Below, piece by piece: positions 7,754 to 15,739 of a stretch of 36,843 nucleotides of DNA. This DNA is from Candidatus Gracilibacteria bacterium (GTDB taxonomy: Bacteria; Patescibacteriota; Gracilibacteria; UBA1369; UBA12473). The translations under genes and the position numbers were made by a program. Position 1 is the first letter of the stretch. Each line of letters starts with the position of its first letter. Location: the NCBI GenBank assembly GCA_041658685.1, contig JBAZZS010000004.1, forward strand, positions 1-36,843, written 5' to 3'. The notes beneath the pieces are model-generated. The model did not search any database, was not told the origin of the DNA, and was given only the letters and a program-made list of their open reading frames with translations.

Positions 7754-7774
7754 AGGGAATATCAGTCCCTTTTT
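7754..7774 (+). terminator. Intrinsic terminator, plus strand
   Basis: AGGGA, a 7-nt loop, TCCCT and then TTTTATTT. It would end plus-strand transcripts of the small gene at 7451 just before they run antisense into trpA. The 5-bp stem is short. Confidence 0.5.
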
Positions 7775-8525
7775 ATTTATTCATTTCATCCAAAAACCTC
7801 TTCACCTCCTCCACCCCCTTTCCTCTTAGCGCTTGATTGTATAAATTGATGATTTTGCTTCCCATCACCACAATATCCGCAAACTGAGACGCTTTTTGAA
7901 CCTGTTCTTTTTGCGAAAAACCAAACCCCACCGCAATCGGAACCGACACATATTGGCGCACTTGGTTCAAATACGCTTTCAATTGAGGATAAGCTTTTTG
8001 TTGCTCACCGGTAGTTGAAAAACTCGCCACCGCATACACGAAACCGCTCGCTATTTTTCCGATTTTCTTAAGACGACGCACCGGAGTAAGCGGAGAAATC
8101 ACTTGAATCGGATGAAGTTGATACTTGCGGCACAATTCCAAATAATGATCATAAGGCTCCTCATCCATCGGCATGTCAGGAATGATCAAACCGTAACACC
8201 CCACGGATTTCGCTTTTTTACAAAACGCTTCCAATCCATAACGAAACAGGACGTTGTAATAACTCATAAATAAAAGCGGAGTGGATGTTTTTTGATTCAA
8301 CCGTTGCATCAAGGCAAAGGCATCGTCAGGAATCACGCCTTGCTCAAGCGCTTGATGATTCGCAGCTTCAATCGTTGGACCATCCGCCACCGGATCCGAA
8401 AAGGGAATTTGAATTTCCAGAAAAGAAACGCCTGATTCGAGCATGGTTTCAGCCAAACGTTCACATTCGGACATGGACGGATAACCGGCCACCAAATGCG
8501 TCATTAAGGATATTTTCTTAGGCAT
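7773..8525 (-). CDS. trpA: Tryptophan synthase alpha chain
   Basis: A 250-residue TIM barrel that cleaves indole-3-glycerol phosphate to indole and glyceraldehyde-3-phosphate, passing indole to TrpB. The catalytic pair is present as E37 and D48 in FLEIQIPFSDPVADGPTIE, equivalent to Glu49 and Asp60 of the Salmonella enzyme. The phosphate-binding loop VAVGFGFSQKEQV is present near residue 200. The N-terminus is about 10-15 residues shorter than usual, but the first barrel strand (SLMTHLVAGYP) is intact. It is the last gene of the trp operon, separated from trpB by an unusually long 228-nt gap that holds repeat copy B. Confidence 0.96.
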   Translation of the reverse strand: MPKKISLMTHLVAGYPSMSECERLAETMLESGVSFLEIQIPFSDPVADGPTIEAANHQALEQGVIPDDAFALMQRLNQKTSTPLLFMSYYNVLFRYGLEAFCKKAKSVGCYGLIIPDMPMDEEPYDHYLELCRKYQLHPIQVISPLTPVRRLKKIGKIASGFVYAVASFSTTGEQQKAYPQLKAYLNQVRQYVSVPIAVGFGFSQKEQVQKASQFADIVVMGSKIINLYNQALRGKGVEEVKRFLDEMNK

Positions 8526-8601
8526 GATTAAAAAGTTATTAAGTAATAAACAGAAAGGCAGCGCGGAAATTTTGAAAATATTTTAAGGAAGCGGAAAAGG
8601 A

Positions 8602-8686
8602 AAATTTTTGTGAGCATTTTAAAGGAAGAGGACGCGAGGATCACGCATCCGAGTGTCCGACTCCCATGCGAATAAAAATTCTTCCT
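8602..8686 (+). repeat. Dispersed hairpin repeat, copy B, in the trpB-trpA gap
   Basis: About 85 bp, roughly 90% or more identical to copy C inside the trp fusion gene and in inverted orientation relative to trp transcription. Stem GGACGC with GTGTCC, inner GA/GA mismatches, GGAT with ATCC, then the tail CTCCCATGCGAA. The rest of the 8526-8753 gap shows nothing else recognisable. A 71-codon minus-strand frame through it is a translation of the repeat, not a gene. Confidence 0.85.
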
Positions 8687-8753
8687 GCCCGCTTCCCCAA
8701 GAATATCATCTCCACATGCGCGACATTTTTCAAATAAATTCATAAAATCTTAG

Positions 8754-9995
8754 TTACAATTTAATGCTTAAATGAGCAAATCGCTCCGAATCAAAACACG
8801 GCCCCACAATAAATAAATCTTTATCCCCTCGCCCGGAACCGTTCACCACCATCACGTGATTTTTAGGAAGCTTGGGCGCCCGTTTGATCGCCTCAGCCAC
8901 GGCATGAGAGGATTCCAACGCCGCAAAAATACCTTCTGTTTGCGCCAACAACGCATAAGCCTCAAGCACTTTTTTATCCAAAGCATACGCGGTTTCAATA
9001 CGTCCGATTTCTTTTAAATACGTGATTTGCGGTCCCACGCCCGAATAATCAAGCCCTGCGGAAATGCTGTGCGTGGATTTAATTTGCCCGTGATCATCTT
9101 GAAGAAAAAAAGATTTAAAACCTTCCACCACACCGGGTTTCCCGGTTTGAAAACGCGCCGCGTGCTCACATTTTTTTTCATTTTCACGAATCCCCTTTCC
9201 CCCGGCTTCCACAGCAATCATCCGTACGTTTGGCTCATCCAAAAATTCATAAAAAAGTCCCATGGCATTGCTTCCGCCGCCAAGACTCGCCACCAACGAA
9301 TCCGGCAATCGCCCGATTTGTTTGAGCATCTGTTTTTTTACTTCTCGACCAATAATGCTTTGAAAATACGCATTCATTACCGGGTAAGGATGCGGCCCGC
9401 ACACGGTACCGAGCAAATAATGCGTGTCTTGCGGATGTGCAATGAGGTCGCGAAGCGCGGCATTGATCGCATCTCTCAAAATTTTGCCGCCTTCATCCAC
9501 CGGAACCACGGTTGCACCAAGTCGTTCCATATAAAACACATTGGGCCATTGGCGTTCATAATCTTTACGCCCCATATAAATCGTGCATTCAAACCCCAAT
9601 TTGGCGGCCACGGTCGCCGTGGCAAGCCCATGCTGCCCCGCCCCGGTCTCGGCGATCAGCCGCTTTTTGCCCAAACGTTTGGCAATGAGCGCTTGCCCGA
9701 GACAATGATTGATTTTGTGCGCACCCGTGTGGTTAAGACCTTCATTTTTGTAAAAAATTTGAGCGCCCCCGAGTTTTTTCGTAAGATTTTCGCAGAAAAC
9801 CAACGACGTGGGCCGGCCCGAATAATTGTGATAAAGGTCTTTCAACTCTCGACGAAACAAAGGATCTCGAATCGCTTGATAAAAAGCTTTTTCCAAATCC
9901 TCCATGACCGGAATTAAAAGCTCGGGAAGATAGCGCCCGCCATACGCGCCAAAATGTCCGGATGGATTAAGTATGTATTTTTTTAAATGGGTCAT
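8754..9995 (-). CDS. trpB: Tryptophan synthase beta chain
   Basis: A 413-residue PLP enzyme that condenses indole with serine. The Schiff-base lysine is K94 in NHTGAHKINH, the catalytic glutamate is E116 in AETGAGQHG, and the phosphate-binding glycine loop is LGGGSNAMG. The sequence is of the standard TrpB1 type with the COMM-domain region that contacts TrpA. The start ATG overlaps the stop of the upstream DAHP synthase gene by 4 nt, so the two are translationally coupled. Confidence 0.97.
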   Translation of the reverse strand: MTHLKKYILNPSGHFGAYGGRYLPELLIPVMEDLEKAFYQAIRDPLFRRELKDLYHNYSGRPTSLVFCENLTKKLGGAQIFYKNEGLNHTGAHKINHCLGQALIAKRLGKKRLIAETGAGQHGLATATVAAKLGFECTIYMGRKDYERQWPNVFYMERLGATVVPVDEGGKILRDAINAALRDLIAHPQDTHYLLGTVCGPHPYPVMNAYFQSIIGREVKKQMLKQIGRLPDSLVASLGGGSNAMGLFYEFLDEPNVRMIAVEAGGKGIRENEKKCEHAARFQTGKPGVVEGFKSFFLQDDHGQIKSTHSISAGLDYSGVGPQITYLKEIGRIETAYALDKKVLEAYALLAQTEGIFAALESSHAVAEAIKRAPKLPKNHVMVVNGSGRGDKDLFIVGPCFDSERFAHLSIKL

Positions 9996-10975
9996 AAAGT
10001 TTTCATTAAAGAATCAAACGTTTCCAACGTGAGCGATTGTTTGCCGTCACACAACGCTTGCGCCGGAGCATTGTGAACTTCCACAATCAACCCATCCGCG
10101 CCAACCGCAAGCGCGGCTTTTGCCAAAGGAATCACCAAATCAAAACGGCCCGCCGAATGGCTCGGATCCGCAATAATGGGAAGATGGGATTCGAGTTGAA
10201 TCAACGCCAGCGTGTTCAAATCCAAAATATTGCGCGTCGAATTTTCAAACGTGCGAATACCCCGTTCACACAACACCACATTGGGATTTCCGCGATTCAA
10301 AATGTATTCCGCAGCCAATAAAAATTCCTCCATGGTGGCCGACATGCCGCGTTTCAATAAAATGGGTTTTTTAAGATCCGCCACATGTTCCAAAAGATCA
10401 AAATTATGCATATTCCGCGCCCCGATTTGAATCATATCCACGGTCTCGGCAAAGTCATCCAAATCATTTAAAGAAACCAATTCGCTCACCAACGGCAACC
10501 CCACTTCGCGTTTGACTTCAGCCATGATTTTCAATCCTTCTTTTTTCAATCCTTGAAACGCATACGGCGATGTCCGCGGCTTAAAAGCACCGCCGCGCAA
10601 CACATGCGCTCCGTGTTTTTTTACAGACTCGGCAATGGCGCGAAATTGCTCTTGCGATTCCACCGCACACGGCCCGGCAATGATGATAGGCTTTCCCGCT
10701 CCAAACACGACGTTTTCCGAAATACGAACCTGTGTTTTTTCAGGATGAAACTCACGACCCACGCGTTTGTAAGGCTTGGTCACATGGATGATTTCCTTCA
10801 CCCCTTCAAACCTTAAAATCTGGTCTTGATCCACGTAATCTTTGTTGCCAATCACTCCGATGGCCGTGCGTTGCGCGCCCGGAAGTTTTTCGGCCGTTAA
10901 ACCAAGCTGTTTGACTGCGTTCACCACAACCTCAACTTGATCGGGCGTGGCACTGTTATGCATGACGATAAGCAT
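9992..10975 (-). CDS. aroF: 3-deoxy-7-phosphoheptulonate (DAHP) synthase with N-terminal regulatory domain
   Basis: 327 residues. It condenses phosphoenolpyruvate and erythrose-4-phosphate, the committed step of the shikimate pathway. Residues 1-70 form a ferredoxin-like (ACT-like) regulatory domain (MLIVMHNSATPDQVEVVV), as in the Thermotoga type I-beta enzyme. The barrel follows with IIAGPCAVESQEQ, HVLRGGAFKPRTSPYAFQG, LLKRGMSATMEEFLLAAEY and IIADPSHSAGR, covering PEP, metal and E4P binding. Its stop overlaps trpB by 4 nt and its start is 11 nt past the trp fusion stop, so it is embedded in the trp operon and shares Trp control. The regulatory domain suggests feedback by an aromatic amino acid; which one is unknown. 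No other shikimate gene is in the window. Confidence 0.95.
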   Translation of the reverse strand: MLIVMHNSATPDQVEVVVNAVKQLGLTAEKLPGAQRTAIGVIGNKDYVDQDQILRFEGVKEIIHVTKPYKRVGREFHPEKTQVRISENVVFGAGKPIIIAGPCAVESQEQFRAIAESVKKHGAHVLRGGAFKPRTSPYAFQGLKKEGLKIMAEVKREVGLPLVSELVSLNDLDDFAETVDMIQIGARNMHNFDLLEHVADLKKPILLKRGMSATMEEFLLAAEYILNRGNPNVVLCERGIRTFENSTRNILDLNTLALIQLESHLPIIADPSHSAGRFDLVIPLAKAALAVGADGLIVEVHNAPAQALCDGKQSLTLETFDSLMKTL

Positions 10976-10986
10976 AGAAAAATGGA

Positions 10987-13900
10987 TTAAAAAGTATGAA
11001 TTAAAAAAGAAAGCGTTTTAATTTTTTTCAAATCAATACAACCCGCGGTTTCCACTCCACCGGCCGTGTCTATTCCCGCGGCTTTTGGAAACACTGAAAG
11101 ATATTTTTTTACGTTTTTAGAATCGATGCCTCCGGCCAAAAAATACGGACAATGTAATTTGAAATTTTTCAATAAAGAAAAATCAAAACCGTGTCCACTC
11201 CCGGGATTAGGACCATCGATCATCAAAACCGCCACATACGGTTCAAATATCGAAACTTGTGCAAGATCTTTTTGCGTTTTCAAAGCAATGGTTTTCAACA
11301 CCGGACGACAACATTTTTTCACGTAGGTAATTGATTCATCTCCCGCCAATTGAATAAAATCAAGATCAAGTTCCTTTGCCACCCGATTCACAAATGCCAA
11401 AGATTGATTTTGAAAAACCCCAACACATCGAGTATATTTCAATTCTTTTTTTATGGCTCGTGCCTGTAAAAGGGAAATGCAACGTTGACTCAAAGGAACA
11501 AAATTAAGCCCAATCATTTCCACTCCCATTTTCTCGCAAAACAAGGCTTCTTTTGGCAAACGAATTCCACAAATTTTAAGAAATGGCTTGGACGCAGTTC
11601 TCAATTCCATAATTTTTTGCGCCGCATTTTCACTCGTCATTAAAGCGGTTCCCACCAACATGGCTTGAGCTCGTTTTGGAAGCGCGCGAACCTCCTCAAC
11701 TGAATGGATTCCACTTTCCGCCACCAAAAAAACATTCGACGGGATCAAAGGCGCCAATCGATTTATGACCTCCTTATCCATAGAAAAATCATGCAAATTA
11801 CGATGATTCACGCCCACAATATCTGCGCCCAAATCCAACACTTTTTTCAATTCTTCTTCGGTATGCACTTCACACAACACGTCCATTCCCAACGACTGAG
11901 CCACGGTCATCAAATTTTTCATTTGTCGTGTGGTCAAAATGGAAGCAATGAGCAAAATCGCATTGGCCCCAAAATGACGCGCTTCATAAACTTGATACTC
12001 ATCAAGAATAAAATCTTTGCATAAAAGTGGAATCGTTCGAGTCGCATGTCGAATCACAGCCATATCCTCAAGTTTTCCGCCAAAAAACGGCGTATCCGTA
12101 ACCACGGAAATGGCTTGCGCCCCGGCATGCTCATACCCCTGCGCTTGTGCTATGCCGTCCAAACCGGGAGAACACAATGCGCCCCGACTCGGAGACTTTC
12201 GTTTAATTTCCGCAATCAACGCACGACCTCCTCCCTCCGCGCTTTTTTCTAATGCGCTTTTAAAATCACGATCCGAAACACTCAATCCCTTTTTAAAAAT
12301 CTCCAGCGGCCTTTTTTGACAACGACGTGCCACATCTTTTTCTTTTTGATACACAATATCCAAAAGCAAAGGCGCCAAAGTTGAGCGCTGCTTAAATCGT
12401 TCAAAAGTTTCCACCACACGCCCTTCACTCAACGCCGCTTTTGCCAAACGAAAACCCTCTTTTAAAGATTTCGCTTTCCCGCTCAACACCAACGCCAACG
12501 CCGCATTCACTCCCACCAAATCCGCATGCCGTGTCCTCGATTTTCCTTTCAAAATCGCATGAAAAAGTTTTACATTTTCCTCCAATCCTCCTCCACGAAT
12601 CGCGTCAAAGGTCGCAGGCTTTATTCCAAAATCTTGAGGCGTCAGCGTATACGATCGAATACGCCCATTTTTAAGCTCGGTCACAAACGTTTTTCCCGTG
12701 AGCGTGACCTCGTCCAAGCCATCTTCTCCGCACACAATATAAACATGTTCTCGCCCCAATTCCCTACACGTTTCAGCCAAAAGTTGCATGTTTTCTTGAG
12801 ACGAAGTCCCAATGATTTGTCGTTGCACATTCGCAGGACTCAACAACGGCCCCAACAGATTAAAAAAAGTCGGACAGCCCACCGATTTTCGCGCTTCGGC
12901 AAACGCTTTCATCACAGGATGGAATCGTCGCGCAAACAAAAATACCAGGCGTTCCATGTCATACAATTTTTCCAACGTACTCAATGGCGAATCCGTCGGA
13001 ATTCCAATCGCTTCCAATAGATCAAAACTCCCGCATCGCCCGCTCGCGGCCTTATTCCCATGTTTCGCCACCGCAACCCCCTCTGTCGCCAACACAAACG
13101 CGGCCAAAGTCGATGTATTAAAACGTAAAAGCCCAGATCCTCCGGTTCCGCACACATCAATGGCTCCGAGTAAATGCGGCTGTTCAGGCATTTGTTTCAA
13201 GAGAAACCGCACCGCCTCAGCCAATTCGTGCGCCGAGATTGTATGATGTTCGCGCAAAAATATTTCTTGTTCTTGAAGGGAAATTTTTCCCGCAATGCTA
13301 TTTTTTAAAAAATCAAAAAGGTTGTTATTTTTATCATCCTTAAAATCACACTTCGGCAAGCTCAGTGTGACAAGTTTTTGGCATGAAGGCCTACCAATGT
13401 CGTGGTGAGCTTGTCGAACCACACATCCACGATCAAGCTTTTTTAATACATACCCCTCCAAAAAATTCCTCATGATCAAAAATCCATTCGTCCCCTTCAT
13501 CGACAAAACCGATTCCGGATGAAATTGAACCGCCTCAATCGGGAGCATTTTATGTCGAATTCCCATCACCAAATCCTGCGTTTTTGCAGAGATCTCAAAA
13601 CAATCGGGAATCCGATCTCCAACCAACGAATGATACCGACCGGCCATAAATCCTTGCGGCAAATCCTTAAACAAAGTTTTGCCATCATGCGTGATCTGAG
13701 ACGCTTCGCCATGTACCGGAGGATCGATCAATCGCAACATACCGCCAAAACACTCCACCATCGCCTCCAAACCCAAACACACGCCCAACATAGGATAGCG
13801 TTGATGATATTGATCAATAATTTTCATCATATTCCCCGCATTTTTCGGAATCGAAGGCCCGGGGGAAAAAACAATCGCATCCGGATTAAGCGCGGGAATA

Positions 13901-15645
13901 ATCTTCGGATCAATCGTGTTGCGATACACCAACACCCGACACCCCAATTGCTTAAAATAATCCACCAAATTAAAAGTGAAGGAATCAAAATTATCAATCA
14001 TTAAAATCGTAGGACGAGAATCTTTAGGAACATCTCCGGCCGAACGGAAGGGAAGAATTTTTGTTCGCATGGGAGTCGGACACTCGGATACATGATCCTC
14101 GTGCCCTCTTCCTTGAAAATGCTCACAAAAATTTCCCCTCCCGCTCGGCCTAAAAGTATCCAGGAACGCCTGCGCCTTACTCAATGTTTCTTGATACTCT
14201 TTTTCCGGCACGGAACGATAAAGCAGCGTGGCTCCAACCTGAAATCGCAACACCCCCTCTCGAATATGCGCGGTGCGAATAATAATGCCCGTATCCATTT
14301 CCCCGGAACACGTGAGATACCCGACCGTCCCGCCATAATACCCGCGACGTTCTTTTTCATGTTTTTCAATCATCGTCATAGCCGCCACTTTGGGCGCACC
14401 GGTTAACGTACCGGCATTGAGACAAGCAATCAACGCATCAAACGCGGTAAAACCCTCTTTTAACTTCCCGGAAAGGTGCGCCACCGTATGCATCACTCGC
14501 GAATATTTTTCCACAAAACGATAATCCGTGATCGTAACCCCGGGCTCACAAATTCGACTCAAATCATTCCGCCCCAAATCAATCAACATATCGAGTTCCG
14601 CCCGTTCTTTGGGATCCGACAACAACGCCAACATGTTTTCATGATCTTCAATGGGATCACGCCCCCTCTTCGCCGTTCCGGAAATCGGCCGCATTTGCGC
14701 TTTTCCATCTTCCACGCGCACCATCATTTCCGGAGACGCGCCCACCAATTGATCTTTTCCCAAATCAAAATAAAAAAGATACGGCGAAGGATTCGCCTCC
14801 CGATACCGTAAATAAAGACCAATAGGATCCCCTTCAAATCGCGCTTTCAAAACATTGGAAAAAACCACTTCCACCAACTCCCCCTCTTTAGCATACTGTT
14901 GGGCCACTTTTACCAAGTCTTGATATTCTTCTTGAGTGTACAAAAACTTTTCATCCGAAATCGAATACGCCGGCTTGGGCAAAGGAGAAGTTTGAAGAAT
15001 TTGTTTACGAAGCGTTGAAAAAACATGAGCCAATTCCGAACGCTTTTGCCGAATCGCGATGAGCTCGGCTTTTTCTTTCAATAAATCAAAAAATACAAAC
15101 GTATCGTATAAAAATAAATCAAAATCCTGAACCTCATTGTCCGGGAGCAAGGAAGGAAGCGTTTCAAATTGCCGAACAAAATCATAACTAAAAGCGCCAT
15201 AAAGCCCTAGAAAGCTCTTGGTTTTCAAGGAAAATCGTTTCAAAAAAACTCGAATCCCAACCGAAATATTATGTTGCTTGGAACGTTCCGACTCCTCAAA
15301 AACCTCCTGCGATCGCTCAATCACTCCTGAAATTTTACTTTTAGATCGCTTCAACAACACATACGGCTGAAAATCCCGATCCTGAAAAGCTTTCAAATAA
15401 AACACCCCGCGTTCATTCAACGCCTCAATTTCAAACCCATCATTTTTCCCGCGCAATCGCAGTGCCGGGTCCACTCCCATCAAACTAAAACGGCCATAAA
15501 TAGGAGAAACATCCTTGGATTCAAAAAAGAATTTATGAGAATAATAACCATATAAACGCAAAAAGACTTCATGCGCCGGTTGATACGGGAGAACGGATCG
15601 TCCTTCCGTAAGGCCATAATCGAGAGAGTGAGTGGTAAATGTCAT
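10987..15645 (-). CDS. trpEGDCF: Five-domain tryptophan enzyme TrpE-TrpG-TrpD-TrpC-TrpF
   Basis: One 1552-codon frame carries every step from chorismate to indole-3-glycerol phosphate. TrpE, residues 1-498: Trp-binding FFES (40-43), PISGTAKRGRDP, GTLTGAPKVAAMTMI. TrpG, about 545-735: nucleophile C623 in GVCLGLE, H709 and E711 in AVQFHPES. TrpD, about 775-1100: DVCGTGGSG, KHGNKAASGRCGS. TrpC, about 1110-1345: IAEIKRKSPSRG, LLCKDFI, VAESGI. TrpF, 1354-1552: C1359 in LKICGI, D1477 in LMIDG. All visible catalytic residues are intact. Linker 499-545 is a translated hairpin repeat (copy C) and linker 740-768 is another repeat (copy D); the D-C and C-F junctions are short. Domain order equals the classical operon order. 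The start is 86 nt past trpR, beyond an attenuator. Separate translation from internal ATGs (for example MRTKILPF) cannot be excluded. Confidence 0.95.
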   Translation of the reverse strand: MTFTTHSLDYGLTEGRSVLPYQPAHEVFLRLYGYYSHKFFFESKDVSPIYGRFSLMGVDPALRLRGKNDGFEIEALNERGVFYLKAFQDRDFQPYVLLKRSKSKISGVIERSQEVFEESERSKQHNISVGIRVFLKRFSLKTKSFLGLYGAFSYDFVRQFETLPSLLPDNEVQDFDLFLYDTFVFFDLLKEKAELIAIRQKRSELAHVFSTLRKQILQTSPLPKPAYSISDEKFLYTQEEYQDLVKVAQQYAKEGELVEVVFSNVLKARFEGDPIGLYLRYREANPSPYLFYFDLGKDQLVGASPEMMVRVEDGKAQMRPISGTAKRGRDPIEDHENMLALLSDPKERAELDMLIDLGRNDLSRICEPGVTITDYRFVEKYSRVMHTVAHLSGKLKEGFTAFDALIACLNAGTLTGAPKVAAMTMIEKHEKERRGYYGGTVGYLTCSGEMDTGIIIRTAHIREGVLRFQVGATLLYRSVPEKEYQETLSKAQAFLDTFRPSGRGNFCEHFQGRGHEDHVSECPTPMRTKILPFRSAGDVPKDSRPTILMIDNFDSFTFNLVDYFKQLGCRVLVYRNTIDPKIIPALNPDAIVFSPGPSIPKNAGNMMKIIDQYHQRYPMLGVCLGLEAMVECFGGMLRLIDPPVHGEASQITHDGKTLFKDLPQGFMAGRYHSLVGDRIPDCFEISAKTQDLVMGIRHKMLPIEAVQFHPESVLSMKGTNGFLIMRNFLEGYVLKKLDRGCVVRQAHHDIGRPSCQKLVTLSLPKCDFKDDKNNNLFDFLKNSIAGKISLQEQEIFLREHHTISAHELAEAVRFLLKQMPEQPHLLGAIDVCGTGGSGLLRFNTSTLAAFVLATEGVAVAKHGNKAASGRCGSFDLLEAIGIPTDSPLSTLEKLYDMERLVFLFARRFHPVMKAFAEARKSVGCPTFFNLLGPLLSPANVQRQIIGTSSQENMQLLAETCRELGREHVYIVCGEDGLDEVTLTGKTFVTELKNGRIRSYTLTPQDFGIKPATFDAIRGGGLEENVKLFHAILKGKSRTRHADLVGVNAALALVLSGKAKSLKEGFRLAKAALSEGRVVETFERFKQRSTLAPLLLDIVYQKEKDVARRCQKRPLEIFKKGLSVSDRDFKSALEKSAEGGGRALIAEIKRKSPSRGALCSPGLDGIAQAQGYEHAGAQAISVVTDTPFFGGKLEDMAVIRHATRTIPLLCKDFILDEYQVYEARHFGANAILLIASILTTRQMKNLMTVAQSLGMDVLCEVHTEEELKKVLDLGADIVGVNHRNLHDFSMDKEVINRLAPLIPSNVFLVAESGIHSVEEVRALPKRAQAMLVGTALMTSENAAQKIMELRTASKPFLKICGIRLPKEALFCEKMGVEMIGLNFVPLSQRCISLLQARAIKKELKYTRCVGVFQNQSLAFVNRVAKELDLDFIQLAGDESITYVKKCCRPVLKTIALKTQKDLAQVSIFEPYVAVLMIDGPNPGSGHGFDFSLLKNFKLHCPYFLAGGIDSKNVKKYLSVFPKAAGIDTAGGVETAGCIDLKKIKTLSFLIHTF
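13349..13425 (-). repeat. Repeat copy D, in frame in the TrpG-TrpD linker
   Basis: Two parts: CACTTCGGCAAGCTCAGTGTG at the left and a 26-bp element at 13399-13424 that is identical, in reverse complement, to 24721-24746. It encodes VVRQAHHD and LVTLSLPKC in the fusion protein. The GAGCTTGTCGAA core belongs to a kind of short palindromic repeat common in intergenic DNA of many bacteria. Confidence 0.85.
14051..14134 (-). repeat. Dispersed hairpin repeat, copy C, in frame in the TrpE-TrpG linker
   Basis: 84 bp on the minus strand, differing from copy B at only a handful of positions. The stem reads GGGCAC with GTGTCC, so the differences from copy B (GGACGC) keep pairing through wobble exchanges. 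It encodes about residues 504-532 (EHFQGRGHEDHVSECPTP). It lies wholly between the last TrpE and first TrpG motifs. Confidence 0.9.
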
Positions 15646-15674
15646 AAATGATGTGAATTAAAAATTGAACAAAT

Positions 15675-15705
15675 AAAAAATCCCCTCCATGCGGTTGAGG
15701 GGATA
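15675..15705 (-). terminator. Attenuator terminator between trpR and trpEGDCF
   Basis: On the minus strand: ATCCCCTC (15698-15705), a 9-nt loop, GAGGGGAT (15681-15688), then TTTTTATTTG. This is an 8-bp perfect stem with a T-tract, 27 nt past the trpR stop and 30 nt before the fusion start. A strong terminator between co-directional genes of one pathway indicates regulated read-through. Confidence 0.88.
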
Positions 15706-15739
15706 AAAACTTAACTTAATGCAAAACCACCTCATCCGC
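15692..15739 (-). promoter_or_regulatory. Predicted antiterminator of the trp attenuator
   Basis: GCGGATGAGG (15730-15739), which contains the trpR stop codon, pairs with CCTCAACCGC (15692-15701) over 10 positions with a single A-A mismatch. The second arm uses four bases of the terminator's 5' stem plus its loop, so antiterminator and terminator are mutually exclusive. A competing hairpin ACCTC with GAGGT links the codons just after the Trp pair to the same stop-codon region. Pairing was found by eye; energies were not calculated. Confidence 0.7.

Noticed and set aside
8528..8743. 71-codon minus-strand frame between trpB and trpA
   Set aside because: It is a translation through repeat copy B. 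The same repeat appears in other frames and orientations elsewhere, so the frame is not a gene.
9027..9917. 296-codon plus-strand frame opposite trpB
   Set aside because: It is antisense to a fully conserved trpB with intact active-site residues and has no promoter or start signal.
13321..13440. CRISPR-like or transposon insertion in the trp fusion
   Set aside because: There is no array, no target-site duplication that I can see, and no transposase. The repeat is a short palindromic element kept in frame.
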